From Allobosea sp. CRIB-10 (lineage in GTDB: Bacteria > Pseudomonadota > Alphaproteobacteria > Rhizobiales > Beijerinckiaceae), in contig NZ_FOKP01000010.1 in the NCBI RefSeq assembly GCF_900112185.1, forward strand, positions 123,779-187,778: a DNA stretch of 64,000 nt, read 5' to 3'. The notes below the pieces were generated by a model, which ran no database searches, was not told where the DNA came from, and was given only the letters and a program-made list of their open reading frames with translations. Within the stretch, counting starts at the first letter, position 1. Each line of letters begins with the position of its first letter. Made by a program: the position numbers and the translations under genes. Shown here piece after piece: positions 44,388 through 52,786 of the stretch.

Positions 44388-46001
44388 ATGCCAGCCGACA
44401 GAACATCCTCCCTTTCTCGCCCGAGCGTCCGCGACGCCGTGCTCGACCTGCTGCGCCAGTTCGGGATCGATACGGTCTTCGGCAATCCCGGCTCGACGGA
44501 ATTGCCGATGTTTCGGGAGTACCCCGAGGACTTCCGCTATGTGCTCGGCCTGCAGGAAGCGGTCGTGGTCGGGATGGCCGACGGCTATGCCCAGGCGACG
44601 CGCAATGCCGCGCTGGTCAACCTGCACTCGGCCGCCGGCGTCGGCCATGCCATGGGCAACATCTTCACGGCGTTCAAGAACCAGACGCCGCTCCTGATCA
44701 CCGCCGGCCAGCAGGCGCGCTCGATCCTGCCCTTCGACCCTTTCCTCGCCTCGGTGCAGGCGACCGAGTTGCCCAAGCCTTACGTCAAATGGGCGATCGA
44801 GCCGGCGCGCGGCGCCGACCTGCCGCTCGCTCTGGCGCGGGCCTATCACATCGCGATGCAGCCGCCGCGGGGACCCGTCTTCATATCAATTCCGGCGGAT
44901 GACTGGGACCAGCCCGGCGAATTCGTCCTGCCGCGCAAGGTCAGCCAGGCGCTTGCCCCGGCCCCGGACGCGATCGCCGCGATCGCGAAACGTCTCAACG
45001 CCAGCAAGCGGCCGGCTTTCGTCGTCGGCGCCGGCGTCGCACGCGATCTGGCTGTCGACGACGTCGTCGCGCTCGCCGAGCGCCATCGGGCCTCGATCTA
45101 TGCCCCGCCGATGTGTGCGCGCTGCGGCTTTCCCGAACGCCATCCGCAGTTCCGCGGCTTCCTGCCGGCGATGCGCGAGAAGATCGTCGAGCGCCTGGCA
45201 CCGCATGACTTCATCTTGGTGCTGGGCGCGCCGGCCTTCACCTATCATGTCGAGGGCAACGGCCCGCATGTCCCTGAAGGTGCGCAGCTCGTGCAGATCG
45301 TCGATGATCCGCAGCAGGCCGCCTGGGCGCCGGTCGGCGACAGCGTCGTCTCCAGCCTCGACCTTGGGATACGGGCGCTCCTCGCGACGAGTGCTCCCAA
45401 CGCCGAGCGCGAAGCGGCACTGTCCCGCCCCGTCCCGCCGGTGCCTTCGCCCGGCGTGCCGATGTCGGCCGCCTATGCGCTCTCGGTTATCGACCGGGAG
45501 CGCCATGCCGACGACGTCGTGGTCGAGGAGGCGCCGAGCACCCGCTCGACCATCCAGACCTACCTGCCGATGAGCGGCGCCGACAGCTTCTACACCATGG
45601 CGAGCGGCGGGCTCGGGCACAGCATGCCGGCGGCGGTGGGCATCGCCCTGGCACGCCGGCGGATGAAGCTGCCGGGCCGGGTGATCGCGCTGATCGGCGA
45701 CGGCTCCAGCCTCTATTCCATCCAGGCGCTCTACAGCGCAGCGCAGCTCGACCTGCCGATGACTTTCCTGATCCTCAACAATCGCCGTTACGCGGCGCTT
45801 CAGGATTTCGCGCCGGTCTTCGGTTACGCGCCGAACGACAAGCCGGCCGGAACCGAATTGCCGGGCCTCGATTTCGCGCAATTGGCTGGAGGACAGGGCG
45901 TGCGGGGCGAGCGGATCGAGCGGCCCGAGGATCTCGCCCCGCGCCTGCGCGCCGCCTTCGCTGCGCCCGGCCCGAACCTGATCGACATCGTGATCGCCTG
46001 A
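44388..46001 (+). CDS. mdlC: Benzoylformate decarboxylase (ThDP-dependent)
   Basis: A 537-residue enzyme. By alignment from memory with Pseudomonas putida BFD, the active-site residues are retained: S36 (GNPGS), E57 (LQEA), H80 (NLHSAAG), and the His of APAFTYH. The ThDP motif is ALIGDGSSLYS ending in LNN. This set is characteristic of benzoylformate decarboxylase, which turns phenylglyoxylate into benzaldehyde and CO2. The ATG at 44388 has GAGGGA upstream; the frame is open from a TTG at 44337. An aldehyde dehydrogenase gene follows. Confidence 0.87.
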   Translation: MPADRTSSLSRPSVRDAVLDLLRQFGIDTVFGNPGSTELPMFREYPEDFRYVLGLQEAVVVGMADGYAQATRNAALVNLHSAAGVGHAMGNIFTAFKNQTPLLITAGQQARSILPFDPFLASVQATELPKPYVKWAIEPARGADLPLALARAYHIAMQPPRGPVFISIPADDWDQPGEFVLPRKVSQALAPAPDAIAAIAKRLNASKRPAFVVGAGVARDLAVDDVVALAERHRASIYAPPMCARCGFPERHPQFRGFLPAMREKIVERLAPHDFILVLGAPAFTYHVEGNGPHVPEGAQLVQIVDDPQQAAWAPVGDSVVSSLDLGIRALLATSAPNAEREAALSRPVPPVPSPGVPMSAAYALSVIDRERHADDVVVEEAPSTRSTIQTYLPMSGADSFYTMASGGLGHSMPAAVGIALARRRMKLPGRVIALIGDGSSLYSIQALYSAAQLDLPMTFLILNNRRYAALQDFAPVFGYAPNDKPAGTELPGLDFAQLAGGQGVRGERIERPEDLAPRLRAAFAAPGPNLIDIVIA

Positions 46002-46018
46002 GCTTCGAGGATCGAGAG

Positions 46019-47473
46019 ATGACCGAGACCATCAACCTTCTGATCGACGGCAAGGCCGTCGCTGCGACAGGCGGGCGCGTCTTCGAGCGCCGCAATCCGC
46101 TCGACGGCTCAGTCGCCAGCCGCGCCGCCGCGGCGATGCCGGACGATGCGCGCGCTGCGGTCGATGCCGCCGCGCGTGCCTTCCCGGGCTGGTCGCAGAC
46201 GTCCCCCGCGAAGCGTCGCGAACTCTTGGTCAAGGGTTCGCATGCGCTGGAAGCCCGCGCCGCCGATTTCACTGCCGCCATGTCGGCCGAGACCGGCGCC
46301 TCCGCCATCTGGGCTGGCTTCAATGTCCATCTCGCCGCCGATATGCTGATCGAGGCCGCCGCGCTGACGACGCAGATCAGCGGCGAGGTCATCCCCTCCA
46401 ACGTCCCGGGCAGCCTCGCCATGGCGGTACGCCAGCCGGCCGGCGTCGTGCTCGGCATGGCGCCGTGGAATGCGCCGGTCATCCTCGCCACCCGCGCAGT
46501 CGCCCTGCCGCTCGCCTGCGGCAACACCGTCGTGCTGAAGGGTTCCGAGCTCTGCCCGCGCACGCATGGGCTGATCATCGCAGCACTGCAGGAAGCGGGA
46601 TTGCCTGAAGGCGTCGTCAACTTCGTCACCAATGCGCCTGAGGACGCCGCCGAGGTCGTCGCGGCGATGGTCGGCCATCCGGCGGTCCGGCGGGTCAACT
46701 TCACCGGGTCGACCCATGTCGGGCGCATCATCGCCAAGCTCTGCGCCGAGCATCTGAAGCCGGTGGTGCTGGAGCTGGGTGGCAAGGCGCCGGCCCTCGT
46801 CCTCGACGATGCCGATCTCGACGCCGCGGTCGCCGGCATCGCGTTCGGCGCCTTCGCCAATTCCGGCCAGATCTGCATGTCGACCGAGCGCATCGTCGTC
46901 GATGGCAAGGTCGCCGACGACTTCGTCGCGCGGCTCGCCGCCAAAGCAGCGAGCCTGCCGCTTGGTGATCCCCGCAAGGGGCCGGTGGTGCTTGGCTCGG
47001 TTGTCGATATGAAAACGGTCGAGCGCTGCAACGCGTTGATCGACGATGCGCTCGCCAAGGGCGCGACACTGGTCTGTGGCGGCAAAGCTGAAAGCACGTT
47101 GTTCCCGGCGACGCTGCTCGACCATGTCACCCCGGCGATGCGGATCTATGGCGAGGAGAGTTTTGGCCCGGTCAAAGCGATCGTGCGGGTCGACGGCGAG
47201 GAGTCGGCGATCGCCTGCGCCAACGACAATCCCTATGGACTCTCGGCTGCCGTCTTCACCTGCGACACGGCGCGCGGCTGGCGCGTCGCCGCGCGGATCG
47301 AATCCGGCATCTGCCATGTCAACGGCCCGACTGTGCATGACGAGGCGCAGATGCCGTTCGGAGGCGTCAAGAACAGTGGCTATGGCCGCTTCGGCGGGCG
47401 CGCCGGCATCGAGGCCTTCACCGAATTGCGCTGGCTGACGCTGCAGACGACGCAGCGCCACTACCCATTCTAG
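46019..47473 (+). CDS. NAD(P)-dependent aldehyde dehydrogenase (benzaldehyde/salicylaldehyde type)
   Basis: A 484-residue enzyme. The catalytic Cys is C286 in NSGQICMSTER, and the general base is E252 in LELGGKAP. The cofactor block PWNAPVILATRAVALPLACG is typical of salicylaldehyde, vanillin and benzaldehyde dehydrogenases. It begins 17 bp after the benzoylformate decarboxylase, so it probably oxidises the benzaldehyde formed by that enzyme to benzoate. Confidence 0.88.
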   Translation: MTETINLLIDGKAVAATGGRVFERRNPLDGSVASRAAAAMPDDARAAVDAAARAFPGWSQTSPAKRRELLVKGSHALEARAADFTAAMSAETGASAIWAGFNVHLAADMLIEAAALTTQISGEVIPSNVPGSLAMAVRQPAGVVLGMAPWNAPVILATRAVALPLACGNTVVLKGSELCPRTHGLIIAALQEAGLPEGVVNFVTNAPEDAAEVVAAMVGHPAVRRVNFTGSTHVGRIIAKLCAEHLKPVVLELGGKAPALVLDDADLDAAVAGIAFGAFANSGQICMSTERIVVDGKVADDFVARLAAKAASLPLGDPRKGPVVLGSVVDMKTVERCNALIDDALAKGATLVCGGKAESTLFPATLLDHVTPAMRIYGEESFGPVKAIVRVDGEESAIACANDNPYGLSAAVFTCDTARGWRVAARIESGICHVNGPTVHDEAQMPFGGVKNSGYGRFGGRAGIEAFTELRWLTLQTTQRHYPF

Positions 47474-47481
47474 GCGCGACG

Positions 47482-48405
47482 ATGAGCGCCCTGCGCATCT
47501 CCATTCTGGGCGCCGGCGCGATGGGCTCGCTGTTCGGCGGGCTCCTGGCCGAGGTCGGGCACGCTGTCGAGCTGCTCGACGTCAACCCGGCTCAGATCGC
47601 TGCGGTGCGCGAGCGTGGCCTCCTGATCCGCAACGATGCCGGCGAGCGACGGCTCGCGCTGCCGATCATGCGGCCGGAGGAGGCAACGACGCAGCCGGAC
47701 TGGCTGATCGTCTTCACCAAGGCGATGCATACGCAAGGCGCGCTCGCGGCGGCGAAGCATCTCATCGGGCCGCAGACCCGCCTGCTCAGCCTGCAGAACG
47801 GCCTCGGCAATGCCGAGAAGCTCGCGGGTTTCGCCGACGCCTCGCGCATCGCCATCGGCATGACCACCGTCCCGGCCGACCTCGTCGCGCCCGGCGAGGT
47901 GCATTCGCACGGCCAGAGCAGGACGCGGGTGGTCATGGCCGATGGCGGCAAGGAGCCGGCGCTCGCTGCGCTGGCGGCCGCGCTGAATGCCGCGGGTCTG
48001 CCCGGCGCGGTCGATCCCGATGCGGTCGTCGCGATCTGGGAGAAGGTCGCCTTCAATGTCGCGCTGAACAGTTTGTGCGCGGTGACGCAGCGCACGGTCG
48101 GCGGCCTGGGCGGTGCGGCCGAAGGACGCCGACTCGACCATGCCGTCGCGAGCGAGGTCCTCGCCGTGGCGCAGGCGGAGGGGCTCGCGGTCTTAGCCCA
48201 GCGGACGCATGCGACGATCGACCATGCGCTCGACCATCATGGCGGGCACAAACCCTCGATGCTGCAGGACCTGCTGGCCAAGCGCCCGACCGAGATCGAG
48301 ACGCTGAACGGTGCGGTCGTTCGCGTCGCCGAGAAGCACAGCATCGCGGCTCCCAGGACAGAAGCGCTCTATGCGCTGGTGAAAATGGCGGAGCAGGCCG
48401 CGTGA
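47482..48405 (+). CDS. Ketopantoate reductase (PanE/ApbA) family oxidoreductase
   Basis: A 307-residue NAD(P)H-dependent 2-oxoacid reductase/2-hydroxyacid dehydrogenase. The Rossmann motif is ILGAGAMGSLFGGLLAEVG. The catalytic lysine region is WEKVAFNVALNSLCA, and the C-terminal signature is HKPSMLQDLLAKRPTEIETL. It starts 8 bp after the aldehyde dehydrogenase. Some lactic-acid-bacterial D-mandelate dehydrogenases belong to this family. In this context it may interconvert D-mandelate and benzoylformate rather than make pantoate; that is inference. Confidence 0.87.
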   Translation: MSALRISILGAGAMGSLFGGLLAEVGHAVELLDVNPAQIAAVRERGLLIRNDAGERRLALPIMRPEEATTQPDWLIVFTKAMHTQGALAAAKHLIGPQTRLLSLQNGLGNAEKLAGFADASRIAIGMTTVPADLVAPGEVHSHGQSRTRVVMADGGKEPALAALAAALNAAGLPGAVDPDAVVAIWEKVAFNVALNSLCAVTQRTVGGLGGAAEGRRLDHAVASEVLAVAQAEGLAVLAQRTHATIDHALDHHGGHKPSMLQDLLAKRPTEIETLNGAVVRVAEKHSIAAPRTEALYALVKMAEQAA

Positions 48406-48505
48406 TGACAATCCGGACCCTCACGGCAGCAAACGCTCCTGATCTCGCATCGCACAGGGTCGAGGCAGTGGGGCCCGCGCGCCGGCATGATTTTCCAGTT
48501 GCATG

Positions 48506-48525
48506 CTATTTAACATGTGAAATAG
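48506..48525. promoter_or_regulatory. Inverted repeat upstream of the TRAP operon
   Basis: CTATTT-AACATGTG-AAATAG, with an internal ACATGT, sits in an AT-rich stretch of an otherwise GC-rich 271-bp gap. It is 151 bp before the TRAP small-permease start. The shape fits a dimeric regulator site. No strong promoter hexamers were placed. Confidence 0.4.
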
Positions 48526-48676
48526 TTTTCGTGCTAGCGGATCCCGCGCGAGCGGCAGGCGCGCAAACGCGAAGGCGCAGGCCGTGATCGCCGGCGCAGC
48601 ATGACGATGGCGGAACGGATGCCTGAGGACCGAACGCGCGGACACAAGCGCGCCGACGACGAGGGGAGACAGTTAA

Positions 48677-49225
48677 ATGCAGGAAGCCGTGCCGGGCGCA
48701 CCGGCCAATGATCCAGTCGTTTTCGGGCCGTCCGGGCGCGTGCTGCTGACGATCTCGAAGCTCCTGGCAATCATCGGCGGGCTGCTCTTCGTCGGCCTCG
48801 TCGTCATGTCGATCGTCTCGATCGTCGGCCGCAAGCTGCTGTCGGCACCCGTTCCCGGTGACGTCGAACTGCTGCAGATGGTCGCTGCTGCGGCATCTGC
48901 CGCCTTCTTCGCCTATTGTCATCTCAACCATGGCGACGTGAAGGTCGACTTCTTCACCGCAGCGGCCCCGCCCTGGGTCAATCACCTGCTCGACGCTTTC
49001 GGCTCGCTGCTGGTCGGATCGGTCGGCGCCGTGCTGACCTGGCGCGTCTATGTCGGCGCGATCGGCACGCAAGAATCCGGCGAGACGTCCGCGATCCTCG
49101 ACATCCCCGTCTGGTGGGCTCAGATCGCCATGGTGCCGGGCTTTGCGATGCTGGCCCTGGCCGGATTCTACATGGCGACACGCCATGCCCAGGAAGCGGC
49201 GCGCCGCGGGGAGGCCCGTCGATGA
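48677..49225 (+). CDS. TRAP transporter small permease (DctQ type)
   Basis: A 182-residue protein with four hydrophobic segments (first LLTISKLLAIIGGLLFVGLV at ~20-45, last MVPGFAMLALAGFYMA). DctQ landmarks such as VPGDVELLQMVAAAASAAFF and the central HLNHGDVKVDFF are present. GAGGGGAG precedes the ATG. Its stop overlaps the large-permease start (ATGA). It joins DctM and DctP in a secondary, ion-driven uptake system. Confidence 0.9.
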   Translation: MQEAVPGAPANDPVVFGPSGRVLLTISKLLAIIGGLLFVGLVVMSIVSIVGRKLLSAPVPGDVELLQMVAAAASAAFFAYCHLNHGDVKVDFFTAAAPPWVNHLLDAFGSLLVGSVGAVLTWRVYVGAIGTQESGETSAILDIPVWWAQIAMVPGFAMLALAGFYMATRHAQEAARRGEARR

Positions 49226-50556
49226 GCGGTATCTCGGTCGGCTTCACCATCTTCGCCTGCCTGCTCGCGCTGATGGCCTTTCGCGTGCCGATCGGCATCG
49301 CGATGTTCGTCGCGGGCTCGGGCGGCTATGTCTTTCTGATGGGCGGCAACGTCACGCCCTGGCTCAACATCCTGAAATCCATCCCCTATGCCCGTCTGTC
49401 GAATTACGACCTGACGGTCATCCCGCTCTTCCTGCTGATGGGCCAGTTCGCCACCCATGGCGGCCTGTCGGCGAGCCTGTTCCGCTGCGTCAACGCCTTC
49501 ATCGGCCATCGCCGCGGCGGCGTCGCCATGGCGGCGATCGGCGCCTGCGCCGGCTTCGGCGCGATCTGCGGTTCCTCGCTCGCCACCGCGGCGACGATGG
49601 GTCAGGTCGCCCTGCCGGAGCTGCGCCGCTACCGCTATTCGGGGAGTCTGGCGACCGGCGCGCTCGCGGCCGGCGGCACGCTCGGCATCATGATCCCGCC
49701 CTCGGTGCCGCTGGTGATCTACGCGATCCTGACCCAGGAATCGATCGGCAAGCTGTTCATGGCCGCGGTTCTGCCCGGCCTGATCGCGATGTTCGGCTAC
49801 ATGTTCGTGGTGCAGCTCATCGTGCGGCGCAATCCGGAGGCCGGTCCGGCCGGCCCGCGCGTGCCCTGGCCGGAGCGGCTCAAGGTGCTGGCCGGCGTGT
49901 TTCCGGTGATCCTCGTCTTCGTGCTGGTCATCGTCGGCATCTATGGCGGCTGGGCGACGCCGACCGAGGCGGCGGCGATCGGCGCCGCGGCCTGCGGGGC
50001 GATCGCGGTGATCAGCGGTGGCATGCGCTGGCGCGGCCTGATCGACAGCGCGCTCGGCACGGCGCAGGCGACGGCGATGATCCTGCTCGTCCTGCTCGGC
50101 GCCGACATGTTGAACACGGCGCTTGCGCTGTCGCAGATGCCGGCCGAGCTCGCGAACTGGGTCAAGCAGAGCGGTCTCGCCCCGCTCTTCGTGCTGGCGA
50201 TGATCCTGCTGATCTACATCCTGCTCGGCTGCGTCATGGACTCGCTGGCGATGATCCTGCTGACGATCCCGATCTTCTATCCGATGATCGTCGGGCTCGA
50301 TTTCTACGGCATGTCGGTCGAGGACAAGTCGATCTGGTTCGGCATCCTCGCGCTGATGGTGGTCGAGATCGGCCTGGTTCATCCGCCTGTTGGCATGAAC
50401 GTCTACATCATCAACCGCCTGGCGAAGGACGTGCCCCTGGTCGAGACCTTCAAGGGCGTGATGCCCTTCCTCGCCTCGGACCTCGTCCGCATCGTCCTCC
50501 TCGTCGCCTTCCCCTCGATCTCGCTCGTCCTGGTCAAGGCATTCGGCGCGCTGTGA
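49222..50556 (+). CDS. TRAP transporter large permease (DctM type)
   Basis: A 444-residue membrane protein with about twelve spans. Landmarks include AMFVAGSGGYVFLMGG, SLFRCVNAFIGHRRGGVAMA, GTLGIMIPPSVPLVIYAILT and VEIGLVHPPVGMNVYIINRL. It starts at the overlapping ATG at 49222; upstream in-frame codons belong to the small permease region. It forms the transport path for the ligand delivered by the DctP protein. Confidence 0.94.
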   Translation: MSGISVGFTIFACLLALMAFRVPIGIAMFVAGSGGYVFLMGGNVTPWLNILKSIPYARLSNYDLTVIPLFLLMGQFATHGGLSASLFRCVNAFIGHRRGGVAMAAIGACAGFGAICGSSLATAATMGQVALPELRRYRYSGSLATGALAAGGTLGIMIPPSVPLVIYAILTQESIGKLFMAAVLPGLIAMFGYMFVVQLIVRRNPEAGPAGPRVPWPERLKVLAGVFPVILVFVLVIVGIYGGWATPTEAAAIGAAACGAIAVISGGMRWRGLIDSALGTAQATAMILLVLLGADMLNTALALSQMPAELANWVKQSGLAPLFVLAMILLIYILLGCVMDSLAMILLTIPIFYPMIVGLDFYGMSVEDKSIWFGILALMVVEIGLVHPPVGMNVYIINRLAKDVPLVETFKGVMPFLASDLVRIVLLVAFPSISLVLVKAFGAL

Positions 50557-50615
50557 GTCCATCCATCAAACCAAGAAGCAAACGCACAGGCAGAAAACGC
50601 ACAGGGAGGTGCAGC

Positions 50616-51677
50616 ATGAGCAAGCAGCAGACATCCATCCTCAACCGGCTCTGCGCCGGTCTCGTCCTCGGCGGGCTGGCGAGTTTCGCCGGTATTTCAC
50701 AGGCGGCGGCGCAGCAGGTCATCCTGCGCGTCCATCATTTCCTGCCCTCGACCTCGAGCGCGCAGGTCAAGCTGATCCAGCCCTGGTGCGACAAGATCAA
50801 CAAGGAGTCCGGCGACAAGCTGAAATGCCAGATCTATCCGGCGATGCAGCTCGGCGGCACGCCGGCGCAGCTCTTCGACCAGGTGCGCGACGGCGTCGTC
50901 GACGTGATCTGGACCGTGCCGACCTATGCCGCCGGCCGCTTCGCCAAGTCCGAGGTCTTCGAATTGCCCTGGATGGTGGTGACGGCCAAGGCCGGCAGCC
51001 GCGCCTTCTGGGACTATGCTCAGAAGAACGCACAGGACGAGTACAAGGGCGTGAAGCCGCTGTTCATGCACGTCCATGACGGCGCGCTCTTCCACTTCAC
51101 CAGCAAGCAGCCCAAGACCCTTGCCGAGATGAAAGGCCTGAAGATCCGCGCCGCGACCCGCGCCAATTCGAAGATGCTCGCGGCGCTCGGCGCGACGCCG
51201 GTGCAGATGCCGCTGCCGGCCGTGCCGGAATCGCTCGCCAAGGGCGTGGTCGACGGCGCGGCCGTACCGTGGGAAGGCTCGCCGGCGATCAAGCTCGCCG
51301 AGATCGCCAAATATCACCTCAACGTGCCGGCCGGGGCGCCGCGCATCTCGAACACGATCTTCCTGTTCGGGATGAACCAGGCGAAATACGACGGCCTGCC
51401 GGCCGATCTGAAGAAGGTGATCGACGCCAATAGCGGGCCGGAGACCTCGGCCTGGGCCGGCGAGACCGGCTTCGACGCGGTGGTCGAGCCGTTCAAGAAG
51501 CAGGCGGCCGATCTCGGCGGCATCTTCTACGATCTGCCGCAGGACGAGTACAAGCGCTGGGTCGACGCCACCGCCTCGGTCGAGGAAGAGTGGGTCAAGG
51601 AGGTCGTTGCGAAGGGCGCGGACGGCAAGAAGCTGCTCGCGGAGGCCCGCGCCCTGATCCAGCAATACGGCAAGTGA
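50616..51677 (+). CDS. TRAP transporter substrate-binding protein (DctP type)
   Basis: A 353-residue periplasmic receptor. The signal peptide spans ~1-33 (LCAGLVLGGLASFAGISQ, AAAQ). The mature part begins VILRVHHFLPSTSSAQVKLI, and the ligand-carboxylate arginine region is GLKIRAATRANSKMLAALGA. GGGAGG precedes the ATG. Gene context (benzoylformate decarboxylase, aldehyde dehydrogenase, 2-hydroxyacid dehydrogenase) suggests an aromatic 2-hydroxy or 2-oxo acid such as mandelate. Confidence 0.92.
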   Translation: MSKQQTSILNRLCAGLVLGGLASFAGISQAAAQQVILRVHHFLPSTSSAQVKLIQPWCDKINKESGDKLKCQIYPAMQLGGTPAQLFDQVRDGVVDVIWTVPTYAAGRFAKSEVFELPWMVVTAKAGSRAFWDYAQKNAQDEYKGVKPLFMHVHDGALFHFTSKQPKTLAEMKGLKIRAATRANSKMLAALGATPVQMPLPAVPESLAKGVVDGAAVPWEGSPAIKLAEIAKYHLNVPAGAPRISNTIFLFGMNQAKYDGLPADLKKVIDANSGPETSAWAGETGFDAVVEPFKKQAADLGGIFYDLPQDEYKRWVDATASVEEEWVKEVVAKGADGKKLLAEARALIQQYGK

Positions 51678-51691
51678 GCGGCGATATCGCT

Positions 51692-51715
51692 CCCCGGCTG
51701 TCGCCCTAGCCGGGG
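51692..51715 (+). terminator. Terminator hairpin of the TRAP operon
   Basis: CCCCGGCT-N8-AGCCGGGG, an eight-pair stem, starts 14 bp after the DctP stop. No U-tract follows. Confidence 0.5.
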
Positions 51716-51979
51716 CCGGCCTGGTCCCTTGGCTGCTCGTAACGGCGGCTGCCGACGCAGCGGTGGTCGACGCATGTGACGTCGACCGCCTTGTGCGAAC
51801 TGCCCAGGGCAGGTGACGCGATAGGCAACGAGGGCGGCCTGCTTCAGCACGGTCTCGATCTGCGGCTTGACGCAAGCGTGCTCGAGCAGGACGCGCTGCA
51901 GGTCGCCATCGGAGGCGACCGCGGCGGAAACCCCGGCGCAGGGGGGTGGATCGGCGCGATCCACCCCCGGGATGTCGGG
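51716..51979. other. Gap between TRAP and copper genes
   Basis: With the terminator region, about 300 bp separate the convergent TRAP and copper operons. Several frames are open in this GC-rich stretch, but none has a ribosome binding site or a recognisable domain. A remnant of a minus-strand gene cannot be excluded. A GC-rich inverted repeat near 51940-51967 (GGGGTGGATCGGCGCGATCCACCCC) may terminate the copper operon. Confidence 0.4.
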
Positions 51980-52258
51980 TCACTTCGCCTTCCGGAGCTT
52001 AATGACGGTGATCTGGCCGTTGACCCGGTCGGCGTCGAATTTGATCTTGGTTCCGGCCTTCAACCCCTTCAGCATGGCCGGATCGCCAGCGCGGAACACC
52101 ATCGTCATCGCGTCCATGTCGAGGTTCTTGATCGGGCCGTGATTGATGGTGAGCTTGCCCTGGGGCTCGTCGACCTTGGTGACCGTGCCGCTGATCGACT
52201 GCGCCGCGGCCGGCAAGGCGAGGAGGAGAAGGGCGAGGATGGCTGTCGTCCTGAGCAT
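51980..52258 (-). CDS. CusF-like periplasmic copper-binding protein
   Basis: A 92-residue exported protein. The signal peptide is MLRTTAILALLLLALPAAAQ. The small barrel has the CusF-type metal site: H40 (TINHGPI) and MDAMTMVF, giving M51 and M53. At the CusF Trp position M48 is present. Family members carry Cu(I) or Ag(I) in the periplasm and hand it to efflux partners. Last gene of the copper operon. Confidence 0.82.
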   Translation of the reverse strand: MLRTTAILALLLLALPAAAQSISGTVTKVDEPQGKLTINHGPIKNLDMDAMTMVFRAGDPAMLKGLKAGTKIKFDADRVNGQITVIKLRKAK

Positions 52259-52278
52259 GGCTGCTCCTTTCGTGAAGC

Positions 52279-52758
52279 CTACTTGACGATGATCTTGCCG
52301 GTCATGCCGGCTTCGCGGTGACCGGGGATCAGGCAGGAGAAGTCGAACTCGCCCGCCTTTGTGAAGGCCCAGACGATCTCGCCGGTCTTCTTCGGCTGAA
52401 GGCGCTTGGCGTTCGGATCGTCATGCTCCATGTCGGGGTTCTTCTGCATCTCGACGGCGTGCTTGAGGTTCTCCTCCAGCGTCGCCAGGACGAGCTCATG
52501 GTCGAGCTCGCCATTGTTGCGCAGCTGGAAGCGGATCTGCTCGCCGCGGCGCGCCTCGATCCGGTCGGGGATGAAGGACATCTTGCCGTCGCGCTCGGCC
52601 ATCGCCACCGCGACGATGCGGGCGGGCTTCTTCGGATCGCCCGGCTTGCCATAGGCGGTCTCGCCGCCATGGCCGTGGCCAGCTCCGCCCGGGCCTGCCA
52701 GTGCAGCGCCGGCTGAGAAGAGGACTGCGATTGCGGCGAGCTTGAATGCTGTCGTCAT
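52279..52758 (-). CDS. Cupredoxin family copper-binding protein
   Basis: A 159-residue periplasmic blue-copper-like protein. The signal peptide covers ~1-21 (AIAVLFSAGAALA), then a His/Gly-rich linker (GPGGAGHGHGGETAYG). The type 1 copper ligands are H87 (ELDHELV), C142, H147 and M152 (CLIPGHREAGM). An insertion with KNPDMEHDDPNAKRLQPKK is seen in copper-resistance cupredoxins. It lies between the multicopper oxidase and CusF-like genes. Confidence 0.9.
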   Translation of the reverse strand: MTTAFKLAAIAVLFSAGAALAGPGGAGHGHGGETAYGKPGDPKKPARIVAVAMAERDGKMSFIPDRIEARRGEQIRFQLRNNGELDHELVLATLEENLKHAVEMQKNPDMEHDDPNAKRLQPKKTGEIVWAFTKAGEFDFSCLIPGHREAGMTGKIIVK

Positions 52759-52786
52759 GAGGCTCTCCTGCTGGAGGTTGGCGTCT

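Noticed and set aside
49050..50615. Long plus-strand frame running into the DctP gene
   Set aside because: It overlaps the TRAP large-permease gene out of frame; only the part from the ATG at 50616, with signal peptide and ribosome binding site, is real.
51527..51964. Minus-strand frame covering the TRAP/copper gap
   Set aside because: Half of it is antisense to the DctP gene and the remainder shows no domain.
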